64,000 nt of DNA. It comes from CAZKAP01 sp964550895. Lineage in GTDB: Bacteria; Bacteroidota; Bacteroidia; Flavobacteriales; Flavobacteriaceae. The position numbers and the translations under genes are program-made. The stretch covers positions 12,875-76,874 of the forward strand of contig CAZKAP010000007.1 in assembly GCA_964550895.1 (NCBI GenBank), written 5' to 3'. Under the pieces are notes generated by a model. That model was given only the letters and a program-made list of their open reading frames with translations. It made no database searches and was not told where the DNA came from. This document shows, piece after piece, positions 25,163-33,320 of the stretch; the first letter of the stretch is position 1, and each line of letters begins with the position of its first letter.

Positions 25163-26888
25163 ACATCTGCTGTTTCACGATTTCACGGATCCTTTCTAAC
25201 TGGACATCGAAATCCGGATGATCCACAGGAGTGTAATTCCAGTCCAGAAAGGCTTGTCGAATGTAATTGAAGTGAGACCGGATCTGCTCTTTGTCCTTGA
25301 GCGAGACCGGGTGTTCCAGTACCTCCTGCAGTACATCGAACATGAGGTGCAAACGTTCTGGATTCGTTACCCCATCTACCTCATGGAAACTGTTTTGCTG
25401 AAGGAATACCGAATCGGCAAGTTCTCCCTTCTGGTACAGTACAAAGGCTTCATGGGTAATTCCTTTTTCGCCCATTAGAATAAGATTGGAGGCGATTTTC
25501 TTTCTTTCGTTCATCAGACTCAGCAAATCCAGTACTCGCTCATGATTTAATTCAGATGGATACCGGGAGTTGCTTTCCTCCGGGTCGATAGCGGGGTATT
25601 TCCTGGCATCGGAACGGGCCCGGGACAGGGCCCAGAACGCCCCTGTACTCATTAAGGTTGCCTGAGTAACGGGTTCGTCAAAATTCCCTCCAGCCGGTGA
25701 AACGGTGCCGATGATGCTCAGCGAGCCCTTGCTGCCGTCTTCCAGTTCTTCCACGCCAGCCCTGTCGTAAAGTGCGGATATCAGCGTACTGATGTACATA
25801 GGGAACGCCTCCGGGCCCGGGATTTCTTCTTTCCTTCCTGAGATTTCGCGCATGGCCTGTGCCCAGCGTGAGGTGGAATCGGCCAGCATGAGTACATGTA
25901 ATCCCTGCTTGCGATAGTATTCCCCTACGGTAGCGGATATATATACCGATGCTTCTCTTGCCGCAACCGGCATGGACGAGGTATTCCCTACGATATACGT
26001 TCGGTCCATCAGAGAACTGCCGGACTTGGGATCCACCAGTTCAGGAAAGTCGCGAAATACTTCGACTGCCTCTCCTGCCCGCTCACCACATGCCGCTATG
26101 ATGATGACATCCGCTTGGGTATGCTTGGCGAGACTGTGCTGCAGCACCGTTTTTCCTGCCCCGAAGGGTCCCGGATTACAAGCGGTTCCTCCATAGGCTA
26201 TAGGAAAGAGGGCATCGATGATTCGTATTCCGGTATGCATGGGTTTATCCGGAACGGTTCTCCGATGGAAGTCCATGGGGACCTTTACCGGCCATTCGAA
26301 CTGCATACTGAATTCCTGTTTTTCACCCTTCGAATCCCGGGCAATGGCAACCACGGTGTCCACGGTGTATTCTCCGTCCTCACGCACGAACTCGACAACG
26401 AGATTTTCTCGTATATTAAATGGAACAAAGATTTTATGAGGAAACAAATTTTCCTTGACCACGCCTAAGACGGAGCCACCGGTAATGGTATCACCCGACT
26501 GAACCCATGGACGGAAATTCCACAGTCTTTCAGTATCGAGTGAAGGTACCACGAGACCTCGTTCCAGAAACCATTCTTTTTCTGCCAGTTTGTAGAGCGG
26601 GTTTTGAAGCCCGTCAGTGACCGATCCCAAAATACCTGGGCCTAGAGTAACCGAAAGGGGTTTGCCAGTGAATTCGACCAAATCGCCCACCTTGGTCCAA
26701 AGGGTATCCTCAAAAACCTGAAGAAAGGCAATATCTCCGGGTTTTACATCGATTACTTCGGATTTCAGTCGTATTCCTTCCTCTGTGGTAATAAAGGCTA
26801 CCTCTCCGTTCATTACAGCTCCATCCGGAACATGAGCACCGACCAGAGACCCGCTGACGCTGACTACTTTCCCATTCACTTTTTTCAT
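25143..26888 (-). CDS. ntpA: V-type ATPase catalytic subunit A
   Basis: Catalytic ATP-binding subunit. Walker A is GPFGAGKTVLQH (about residue 233), the catalytic Glu region is ACGERAGEAVEVFRDFPEL, and Walker B LHVLMLADSTSRWAQAMRE. The bulge (non-homologous) region sits near residues 110-190. At 581 residues it is normal for the bacterial type. Its ATG shares one base with the TAA stop of the upstream stress-protein gene (TAATG), so translation of the ATPase is coupled to that gene. It is the second gene of the operon. Confidence 0.96.
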   Translation of the reverse strand: MKKVNGKVVSVSGSLVGAHVPDGAVMNGEVAFITTEEGIRLKSEVIDVKPGDIAFLQVFEDTLWTKVGDLVEFTGKPLSVTLGPGILGSVTDGLQNPLYKLAEKEWFLERGLVVPSLDTERLWNFRPWVQSGDTITGGSVLGVVKENLFPHKIFVPFNIRENLVVEFVREDGEYTVDTVVAIARDSKGEKQEFSMQFEWPVKVPMDFHRRTVPDKPMHTGIRIIDALFPIAYGGTACNPGPFGAGKTVLQHSLAKHTQADVIIIAACGERAGEAVEVFRDFPELVDPKSGSSLMDRTYIVGNTSSMPVAAREASVYISATVGEYYRKQGLHVLMLADSTSRWAQAMREISGRKEEIPGPEAFPMYISTLISALYDRAGVEELEDGSKGSLSIIGTVSPAGGNFDEPVTQATLMSTGAFWALSRARSDARKYPAIDPEESNSRYPSELNHERVLDLLSLMNERKKIASNLILMGEKGITHEAFVLYQKGELADSVFLQQNSFHEVDGVTNPERLHLMFDVLQEVLEHPVSLKDKEQIRSHFNYIRQAFLDWNYTPVDHPDFDVQLERIREIVKQQMYATEDL

Positions 26889-28033
26889 TAATCCACATCA
26901 GGTTTACGGCGTATTTCAGCCTCAATTTTTGCATAGTAGAGATGGTCCATGATCTCCTGGGCCCGGGCCCGGTGAGCCTGGGCTTTGTCGGGTTGATTTG
27001 TCAGGTCGTATATCCTGGCAAGCGCCCTGTAGGACGGCACGTGCATGGCGTTGATATTGATGATGGATTCCAGTGCGCTTACGGCTTCTTCATACAGCCC
27101 ATCATTGATCAGCTGGACAGCGGTTTCATAGAGTTTTTCTATATCCTCTATATCCTGGCTGATCTGAGGGGATATCACATCCTGGGATTTGAGTGTCAGA
27201 AATGAACAGGGAACCTCGCGAATCACTTTTTCGGTTACCCTTCCCATGAGTAGCCGATTAATACCGGTACGGCCCGAAGCACCCATGATCAGAAGATCAA
27301 CCCCCTCTGTTCTCAGATTTGCCAGGATTTCATCTACCGCATTTCCCCGAGGATTTTTTTGAATGGTATGAATATCTTTCATATTAAATTCCGAAAGGAA
27401 TTCCCTGAAGGACGCCTGGTGTTCGGAACAGGGATGATCGCTGTCCTCCAGGGCGTGAAACTCCAGATTAAATCCCTGGCTTCGCGTGGACTCACACACA
27501 CTGAGAATGATCAGTTCTGCCTTAAAGCGCCTGGCCATGACCAGGGCATTGCTCAGTGCCCGTTTAGAAGCCCCGGAAAAGTCGACCGGGCACAGAATTC
27601 TTTTTACGTTTAGCTCGGCTCCTTCCTTGATGACCAAAACGGGCTTATCGCTCCTTTGAATCACGCGCTCAGTGGTCGTTCCCAGTTTGAAGTTCCGCTT
27701 GTTGGCCCCTTCACCCGATCCCATCATGACCATGTTGGCATTGATTTCGCCAGCAACGCGAACGATCACGTCGTAGTTGTTGCCAAAACGAACCAGAGGG
27801 TCTTCGATGCGAATTCCTTCATGTTCCCAGTGGCTTACTACTTCTTTAAACTTGGACTGCACGGCATCCGGGAGCAAACCGCGCGCCTTTTTGTCCTTGA
27901 TGTTGTCGGGAAGGACGTGGATGGGAATAATCGTGGAATCAAAAATTCTGGCGAAATCCAAAGCATTTCGAAACAGGTTTTCGGAAGATTCACCAAAATC
28001 ATAGGCGAGTAATATTTTGTCGAGTATTTTCAT
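26888..28033 (-). CDS. tandem universal stress protein with C-terminal TPR-like region
   Basis: Two UspA domains (about residues 1-140 and 145-285), then some 95 residues with a helix-turn-helix pattern like TPR repeats (YETAVQLINDGLYEEAVSALESI, NAMHVPSYRALARIYDLTN written in two parts). The Usp ATP-binding pattern G-x2-G-x9-G-[ST] is imperfect in both domains: GSGEGANKRNFKLGT lacks the second Gly and GASGRTGINRLLMGR lacks the last Ser/Thr. It heads the V-ATPase operon and shares one base with subunit A. I infer a regulatory or assembly role for the ATPase under stress. It is divergent from a second Usp gene. Confidence 0.85.
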   Translation of the reverse strand: MKILDKILLAYDFGESSENLFRNALDFARIFDSTIIPIHVLPDNIKDKKARGLLPDAVQSKFKEVVSHWEHEGIRIEDPLVRFGNNYDVIVRVAGEINANMVMMGSGEGANKRNFKLGTTTERVIQRSDKPVLVIKEGAELNVKRILCPVDFSGASKRALSNALVMARRFKAELIILSVCESTRSQGFNLEFHALEDSDHPCSEHQASFREFLSEFNMKDIHTIQKNPRGNAVDEILANLRTEGVDLLIMGASGRTGINRLLMGRVTEKVIREVPCSFLTLKSQDVISPQISQDIEDIEKLYETAVQLINDGLYEEAVSALESIININAMHVPSYRALARIYDLTNQPDKAQAHRARAQEIMDHLYYAKIEAEIRRKPDVD

Positions 28034-28120
28034 GTTTTTAAAGGACTAACTATACGTTTGAATGCAGAATTCGGTCTGACTCCGAGCTGGGTTCCTCGGC
28101 CCAACATCTTCAAAACAATT

Positions 28121-28128
28121 ACAAGCTA
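28121..28128 (-). promoter_or_regulatory. putative -7 region of the usp-V-ATPase operon
   Basis: TAGCTTGT on the minus strand lies five bases past the shared 19-base element, the same spacing as TAGATTTG on the other side. It fits the TAnnTTTG consensus only partly (TAnnTT). Confidence 0.35.
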
Positions 28129-28133
28129 GCGAT

Positions 28134-28152
28134 CAATTCTTTAGAGAAACTG
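28134..28152 (-). repeat. shared promoter element, copy 1 (inverted relative to copy 2)
   Basis: On the minus strand this reads CAGTTTCTCTAAAGAATTG and matches copy 2 (28288-28306, plus strand) at 18 of 19 bases; the match continues for GAT-like bases on one side. The 367-base gap 28034-28400 holds these two copies, a CAGGCC/GGCCTG hairpin (28208-28223) and an ATAGGTGTTACCTAT palindrome (28229-28243). Confidence 0.65.
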
Positions 28153-28287
28153 AAGATGTTTTCCAGTATTTCTTCGGGAATACCTCAGGGAGCGGTTTAT
28201 CGATAACAGGCCTCCAGGCCTGCAGTTTATAGGTGTTACCTATTGATTATCTATCCTTTGCCTCAGCAGAGCAACAACGATTTACTA

Positions 28288-28306
28288 CAGTTTTTCTAAA
28301 GAATTG
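28288..28306 (+). repeat. shared promoter element, copy 2
   Basis: CAGTTTTTCTAAAGAATTG, one mismatch from the inverse of copy 1. It ends five bases before a TAGATTTG box, so it occupies the -33 and spacer region of the promoter for the second Usp gene. Likely binding site of a regulator common to both divergent operons. Confidence 0.65.
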
Positions 28307-28311
28307 ATAAT

Positions 28312-28319
28312 TAGATTTG
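28312..28319 (+). promoter_or_regulatory. putative -7 box of the usp-sdhAB operon
   Basis: TAGATTTG fits TAnnTTTG exactly. Transcription would start near 28325 with a leader of about 75 bases before the ATG at 28401. Confidence 0.5.
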
Positions 28320-28400
28320 GAAGGATGCCGGATAGAAAACTTCCGCACCCATGAGTTTGTTATTATACGACCATTGGTTATTCATCAAAGCAACTGTACC

Positions 28401-29195
28401 ATGATTAAAATCCTCGTTCCCGTAGATTTTTCAGACACATCGATCAACGCATTGATGTATGCGGCTCGACTTTTTGAAAAGGAGCCACTGGAAATCACCT
28501 TGCTTCACGTGTATGGAACCCGTTCGCCGACACTGATTATGAAGAACTTTGACCACGTTATTGAGAAGGGCGCACGGCGGAAGATGGAGAAGATCAGACA
28601 AGAGGTGCTTTCCACGCATCCAGGGGCAAGTGTGAATCTCGAAATTCGGAAAGAAGATACCATAACCCGTATAGTCAATATGGCGGATCAGGCAGGATGT
28701 GATTATCTGGTTATGGGCACCAAGGGTGCGTCGGGACTCAAAGAGGTTTTTCTGGGAAGTGTAGCCGGTGGGGTAGTCACGCGAAGCTCGATTCCGGTGT
28801 TAGTGGTACCGGACGCCTATACATTAAGTTCACTTGACCAGGTCGTGCTGGCTGTGGGGAAGGACCCTTTATCTAAGGAGGTCATAGAACCCCTGAAATA
28901 CATATTGGCGAAGCACCAATGCGATCTGGAACTCCTTCATTTCACTGAAGGTAAAGAGGACGACCTGGAGAACACCCGGTCACTTCTTGAGGAATTCAAG
29001 CCCAGGGTCGTTCAGGAAAAGGTGACGGTTAGTGTAAATGAAGATATGATTCGATTCTTGCGCACATCACCGCCCTCTTTGCTTTGTCTGGTCCGGTCGA
29101 AGAAAGGTTTCTTCGCCCGCCTGATTGGCGAAAGTGTTACGCGGAAACAAACCTTTAGTAGTCCGGTTCCCATACTCGTGCTTCGGGAAGCATAA
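28401..29195 (+). CDS. universal stress protein (tandem Usp)
   Basis: First domain (residues 1-140) is a canonical UspA fold opening MIKILVPVDFSDTSINAL and with a perfect ATP-binding pattern GTKGASGLKEVFLGS. The second half is a degenerate Usp domain without the motif. A frame is open to 28317, but the ATG at 28401 begins exactly at the family N-terminus and follows the predicted promoter. It lies 17 bases before sdhA and is probably co-transcribed with it. It mirrors the Usp gene at the head of the V-ATPase operon. Confidence 0.9.
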   Translation: MIKILVPVDFSDTSINALMYAARLFEKEPLEITLLHVYGTRSPTLIMKNFDHVIEKGARRKMEKIRQEVLSTHPGASVNLEIRKEDTITRIVNMADQAGCDYLVMGTKGASGLKEVFLGSVAGGVVTRSSIPVLVVPDAYTLSSLDQVVLAVGKDPLSKEVIEPLKYILAKHQCDLELLHFTEGKEDDLENTRSLLEEFKPRVVQEKVTVSVNEDMIRFLRTSPPSLLCLVRSKKGFFARLIGESVTRKQTFSSPVPILVLREA

Positions 29196-29212
29196 AACCT
29201 GTTTCCAGGCAA

Positions 29213-29626
29213 ATGCCGGAAACAGAAAACCGTATTTCTTCAAATAACGATCAAGCCTTGACCGTGGATTTTCCTGACCCTAAAATACCTGAGGGCCCCC
29301 TGGAGCACAAGTGGAGGAACTACCAGTCACATTCCCGGCTTATCAACCCCGCGAACAAAAAGAACCTTAGTGTTATTGTAGTGGGTTCTGGCCTGGCGGG
29401 TGCGGGAGCAGCCGCCACCCTGGCGGAGCTCGGTTACCGTGTAGATTGTTTCTGTTACCAGGACTCGGCACGCCGGGCGCATTCCGTAGCTGCCCAGGGT
29501 GGAATTAATGCGGCAAAAAATTATCAGAACGACAACGACTCGGTTTTCCGGCTTTTTCACGATACCATTAAAGGAGGAGATTACCGGTCGCGCGAAGCCA
29601 ATGTTTACAGGCTGGCCGAAGTTTCT
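29213..29626 (+). CDS. sdhA: succinate dehydrogenase/fumarate reductase flavoprotein subunit, N-terminal part up to the gap
   Basis: First 138 codons of SdhA. It has the FAD-binding Rossmann motif VIVVGSGLAGAGAAATLAEL and the covalent flavin His in RRAHSVAAQGGINAAKNYQN. The opening KIPEGPLEHKWRNYQSHSRL is typical of the Bacteroidota quinol-linked type. The reading frame stops at the run of Ns. Its last 30 codons (29537-29626) repeat, at about 73% amino-acid and 67% base identity, the first 30 codons after the gap, so this part and the following part do not come from one continuous gene copy. No sdhC (cytochrome b) precedes it; a Usp gene does. Confidence 0.85.
29537..29626 (+). repeat. diverged 30-codon repeat flanking the gap (left copy)
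   Basis: Codes for DSVFRLFHDTIKGGDY and the following RSREANVYRLAEVS. The right copy at 29637-29726 codes for DSIWRMFYDALKGGDF and RSREANVYRLAELS. Counted by eye, 22 of 30 residues and about 60 of 90 bases agree. That is too different for a simple overlap of the same contig end. Confidence 0.85.
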
Positions 29627-29636
29627 NNNNNNNNNN
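29627..29636. other. assembly gap (10 Ns)
   Basis: Ten unknown bases inside sdhA. Ten looks like a fixed placeholder, not a measured length. The frame after it is shifted relative to the frame before, which means nothing if the true length is unknown. Confidence 0.95.
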
Positions 29637-31277
29637 GATAGCATATGGCGAATGTTTTACGATGCTCTTAAGGGTGGGGATTTCCGGTCGCGAGAGGCCA
29701 ACGTTTATCGCCTGGCGGAGTTATCGGCCCCGATGATTGATCATTTCGTTCAACAGGGAGTGCCCTTTGCGCGAGAGTATGGAGGTGTCCTGGTGAATCG
29801 CAGTTTTGGTGGTGTTCAGGTGCAGCGAACGTTTTATGCCAGGGGCCAGACCGGACAGCAGTTGCTCCTGGCCGCGTATTCGCAATTGTATAAAATGAAG
29901 AGGGCCGGAAAGGTGATCATGTTTCCACGTCATGAAATGATGGAATTGGTGCTCATTGATGGCAAGGCTAAGGGAATCATTGCCCGTGATCTGGTTACTG
30001 GAGAGCTCAAGCGGTTTGCAGCCGATGCAGTAGTTCTTGCAACAGGGGGTTATTCCCGCGTTTACCGACTCTCGACCCTGGCCATTGGCTGTAACGGCAG
30101 TGCTATCTGGAAGGCCCATAAAAAGGGGGCACTGTTTGCAGCACCGAGTTTCACCCAGGTGCATCCAACAGCTCTTCCCCAATCCAGTGATGCCCAGTCC
30201 AAGCTGACACTCATGTCCGAATCTCTGAGAAACGACGGACGTATATGGGTTCCCAAAAGGGCGGGCGACCAGAGACCTCCAAATGAGATCCCTGAGGAAG
30301 AGAGGGATTACTATCTCGAACGCAGGTATCCCTCATACGGCAATCTTGCGCCGAGGGATATTTCGTCCCGCGCGGCAAAAGCAAGGATTGATGCGGGTCA
30401 TGGAGTGGGGGCGTTGGGTAATGCCGTTTATCTCGATTTCAGGGATGCCATGGCGTTGCACGGCAGGCAGGTCATCGAGGAACGCTACGGTAACCTGTTT
30501 ACCATGTACCGAAAAATAACGGGTATAGACGCCTACCAGCAACCCATGCTAATCTCTCCGGCGGCTCACTTTTCTATGGGGGGACTCTGGGTGGATTATG
30601 AGCTGATGACAACTATCCCGGGTTTATATGCTATTGGTGAGTGCAATTTTTCGGATCACGGCGCTAACCGACTAGGGGCGAATTCTCTGCTTCAGGCGAG
30701 CATAGACGGGTATTTTATTCTGCCCAATACGATCAATAACTATCTGGCTCAGGAGATGAGCAACGATGTCCCGGATATCATGCGACCTGAATTCGAAAAG
30801 GCTGAGGCTGAAGTTAGGGAACGCATTCGGAGTATACTCGACATACAGGGAGGTCGAACCTCGGATGATTTTCATCGGAAGCTTGGGAACATCATGTGGA
30901 GGGAATGTGCGGTAAGCCGCAGCAAGAGTGGCCTGGAGAATGCCATTCGGGAGATTATCGAATTGCGCGAGTCCTTTTGGAATGAAGTTATGGTTCCCGG
31001 AGGTCACCTTGAGTTCAATATTGAATTGGAAAAGGCGCTGCGCCTGGCAGATTTTTTGGAGCTGGGTGAGCTCATGTGTCGGGATGCCCATCAGAGGGAG
31101 GAATCCTGTGGAGCTCATTTCCGGGAAGAGTACCAGACCGATGAAGGTGAGGCTGTACGCAATGATGAGGAATACAGTTATGTGTCGGCCTGGTCCTATG
31201 AGAATGGTACCTATAGCCTTTTCAGGGAACCCTTGCATTTCGAATTCGTAAAGCCCACGGTTCGCAGTTATCAATAA
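29637..31277 (+). CDS. sdhA: succinate dehydrogenase/fumarate reductase flavoprotein subunit, part after the gap
   Basis: 546 codons, open from the gap. It contains the substrate and FAD sites: QGVPFAREYGG, RTFYARGQTGQQLLLAAYSQ, AVVLATGGYSRVYRLST, HPTALPQSSDAQSKLTLMSE, NDGRIWVP, the HFSMGGLWVDYELMTTIPGL motif, CNFSDHGANRLGANSLLQ and the C-terminal helical domain. Joined to the N-terminal part without the repeated 30 codons it would give about 654 residues, normal for SdhA. The right half could be a paralogue of the left half. It is followed 16 bases later by sdhB. Confidence 0.88.
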   Translation, partial: DSIWRMFYDALKGGDFRSREANVYRLAELSAPMIDHFVQQGVPFAREYGGVLVNRSFGGVQVQRTFYARGQTGQQLLLAAYSQLYKMKRAGKVIMFPRHEMMELVLIDGKAKGIIARDLVTGELKRFAADAVVLATGGYSRVYRLSTLAIGCNGSAIWKAHKKGALFAAPSFTQVHPTALPQSSDAQSKLTLMSESLRNDGRIWVPKRAGDQRPPNEIPEEERDYYLERRYPSYGNLAPRDISSRAAKARIDAGHGVGALGNAVYLDFRDAMALHGRQVIEERYGNLFTMYRKITGIDAYQQPMLISPAAHFSMGGLWVDYELMTTIPGLYAIGECNFSDHGANRLGANSLLQASIDGYFILPNTINNYLAQEMSNDVPDIMRPEFEKAEAEVRERIRSILDIQGGRTSDDFHRKLGNIMWRECAVSRSKSGLENAIREIIELRESFWNEVMVPGGHLEFNIELEKALRLADFLELGELMCRDAHQREESCGAHFREEYQTDEGEAVRNDEEYSYVSAWSYENGTYSLFREPLHFEFVKPTVRSYQ

Positions 31278-31293
31278 AGTTTAATCGGAATAT

Positions 31294-32034
31294 ATGCACA
31301 TTAGACTCGAAATCTGGAGGCAGGACAGTCCAACGAGCCGGGGCAGGTTTGTCCCATATGAGCTTGATGATCTCAGTCCGGAAATGTCTCTGCTAGAAGT
31401 ACTGGACCATCTGAACGAGATTTTGGTTAGACGGAAAGAACGCACCATATCCTATGAATACGACTGTCGTGAGGGCATTTGCGGCCAGTGTGGCTTGTTT
31501 ATCAACGGACGTGCTCACGGACCGCACGACAACATCACTACCTGTCAGTTACATATGAGGAGTTTTTCTGATGGAGACACTCTTGTTCTAGAGCCGTGGA
31601 GGGCAAGGGCCTTTCCCATTATCAGGGATCTGGTTGTGGACCGTTCTTCATTCGACCGAATTATCGAGCAGGGCGGGTACATAACTGCGAAGACGGGAAC
31701 CGCCCCAGAGGCCAATTCCATTCTGATCGGAAAGGAAGTGGCGGATGAATCCATGGACTCAGCTGCCTGTATAGGGTGTGGTGCCTGCGTAGCATCTTGT
31801 AAGAATGCATCTGCCACCCTTTTTGTTGCGGCCAAAATCAATCACCTCAACAGCCTTCCCCAGGGGCATCACGAGTCGGATAGAAGGGTACTTGAGATGA
31901 CCAGGCAAATGGAACGGGAGGGTTTTGGAAGTTGTTCGCTCACCGGAGCCTGCGAGGTAGAATGCCCTGAGGGTATATCCATAACAAACATCGTGAAACT
32001 CAATAGGCGATGGTTGAAGTCCCGCTGGCTCTGA
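31294..32034 (+). CDS. sdhB: succinate dehydrogenase/fumarate reductase iron-sulfur subunit
   Basis: Passes electrons from SdhA flavin toward the quinone. Three cluster motifs are complete: [2Fe-2S] CREGICGQC with a later Cys in TTCQLHMRSF, then CIGCGACVASCKNA and CSLTGACEVECPEGIS for the [4Fe-4S] and [3Fe-4S] centres. At 246 residues it has the normal length for the Bacteroidota form. No sdhC or other membrane anchor lies upstream or downstream; the next gene is on the other strand. The anchor must be elsewhere, be lost in the gap, or be absent. Confidence 0.95.
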   Translation: MHIRLEIWRQDSPTSRGRFVPYELDDLSPEMSLLEVLDHLNEILVRRKERTISYEYDCREGICGQCGLFINGRAHGPHDNITTCQLHMRSFSDGDTLVLEPWRARAFPIIRDLVVDRSSFDRIIEQGGYITAKTGTAPEANSILIGKEVADESMDSAACIGCGACVASCKNASATLFVAAKINHLNSLPQGHHESDRRVLEMTRQMEREGFGSCSLTGACEVECPEGISITNIVKLNRRWLKSRWL

Positions 32035-32071
32035 ATGAGATGACCAAAAAATACAAGGATAAAACCTCCGA

Positions 32072-33265
32072 TTAGTCGCCCGAAAGCACCCGGCCGATAC
32101 GACCTATGGCCTCACGGAGTTCAGATTCCGAAGCGGCATAAGAGATTCTAATGCAATCCGGACTGCCGAATGCTTCACCCGTTACCGTGGCGACTTGTGC
32201 CTCTTCCAGCAGCATCAGGGAAAAGTCCGAAGCGTTGCCGATATGATGCCCCCTGATGGTTCTCCCGAAGAAGTCCGAAATATCGGGGAAGACATAAAAG
32301 GCACCCTGGGGTTTATTGAGCTGAAAACCGGGAATATCCCCGAGCAGATCCAGTATCATGTCCCTGCGACTCCGGAATTCGTCCACCATATACTGTATAG
32401 CCGAGACCGGCGCATTCAGGGCAGTGATCACCGCTCGTTGGGCGATGACATTAGCTCCACTGGTGACCTGTCCCTGGAGTTTGGTGCAGGATTTGGCGAT
32501 CCACTCCGGAGCCCCGATATAACCAATCCTCCAGCCGGTCATGGCGAAGGCCTTGGACACCCCGTTAACGGTTACGGTTCGCTCGTACATACCCTCCCGC
32601 GCAGCCATGCTGGCATGACTCCCGAAAAAATTGATGTGTTCGTAAATCTCGTCGGATACCACCACAATCTCCGGATGCTTCCGCAGGACGGCGGCCAGCG
32701 CCTCCAGTTCCTCTGGGCTGTAAAAAGAGCCGCTGGGATTGCAGGGAGAACTGAACCAGAGCATGCGGGTATGGGCCGTGATCGCATTCTCCAGCTGTCC
32801 CGGGGTCATTTTAAAATCCGAATCGATTCCGGTCGCCACCTCAACCGGAACGCCTTCGGCCAGCTTCACGATGTCGCGGTAACTCACCCAATAGGGAGCC
32901 GGCAGGATAACCTCATCTCCGGGGTTCAGCACCGCCATGGCCACATTGAACAGGGATTGTTTGGCCCCAGTCGAAACTACGATCTGCCCGGGCCCGTAGG
33001 TCAGGCCATTATCCCGCAGGAATTTATTCGAAATCGCCTCCTTGAGTTCCGCATAACCGTCGACGGGGGGATAGCTGCTATAGTCCTGGTCGATGGCTTC
33101 CTTGGCGGCTTCCTTGATGAATTCCGGAACATTGAAATCGGGTTCACCCAGACTAAGACCGATTATATCTTTTCCTTCCGATCGCAATTCCCTTGCTTTG
33201 GCGGCCATGGCCAGGGTTGCGGATGTCTCCATGTTCTGAACGCGCAGGGAGGGTGTAGTGCTCAT
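32072..33265 (-). CDS. PLP-dependent aspartate/aromatic aminotransferase, class I
   Basis: Transfers the amino group between aspartate (and related amino acids) and 2-oxoglutarate. It has the fold type I marks: GLSLGEPDFNVPEFI near the N-terminus, VSTGAKQSLFNVAMA, NPCNPSGS-like SSPCNPSGSFYS, DEIYEHINFFG, and the PLP Lys in NGVSKAFAMTGWRIGYIG. The C-terminal Arg binding the substrate carboxylate is in DCIRISYAAS. At 397 residues it has the length of the 1-gamma group common in Bacteroidota. It converges with sdhB across 37 bases and no hairpin. Confidence 0.93.
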   Translation of the reverse strand: MSTTPSLRVQNMETSATLAMAAKARELRSEGKDIIGLSLGEPDFNVPEFIKEAAKEAIDQDYSSYPPVDGYAELKEAISNKFLRDNGLTYGPGQIVVSTGAKQSLFNVAMAVLNPGDEVILPAPYWVSYRDIVKLAEGVPVEVATGIDSDFKMTPGQLENAITAHTRMLWFSSPCNPSGSFYSPEELEALAAVLRKHPEIVVVSDEIYEHINFFGSHASMAAREGMYERTVTVNGVSKAFAMTGWRIGYIGAPEWIAKSCTKLQGQVTSGANVIAQRAVITALNAPVSAIQYMVDEFRSRRDMILDLLGDIPGFQLNKPQGAFYVFPDISDFFGRTIRGHHIGNASDFSLMLLEEAQVATVTGEAFGSPDCIRISYAASESELREAIGRIGRVLSGD

Positions 33266-33320
33266 AAATTTCGTTTCGACGGGTTAAGGGGCGCTATACC
33301 CGGTACATCAGGACCTGTAC

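Noticed and set aside
28208..28243. Hairpin and short palindrome as a terminator or operator
   Set aside because: Six-base stems without T-run in an intergenic region are weak evidence; recorded only as part of the gap description.
29627..29636. A true frameshift in sdhA
   Set aside because: The frame changes at the Ns, but their number looks like a placeholder, so no frameshift can be claimed.
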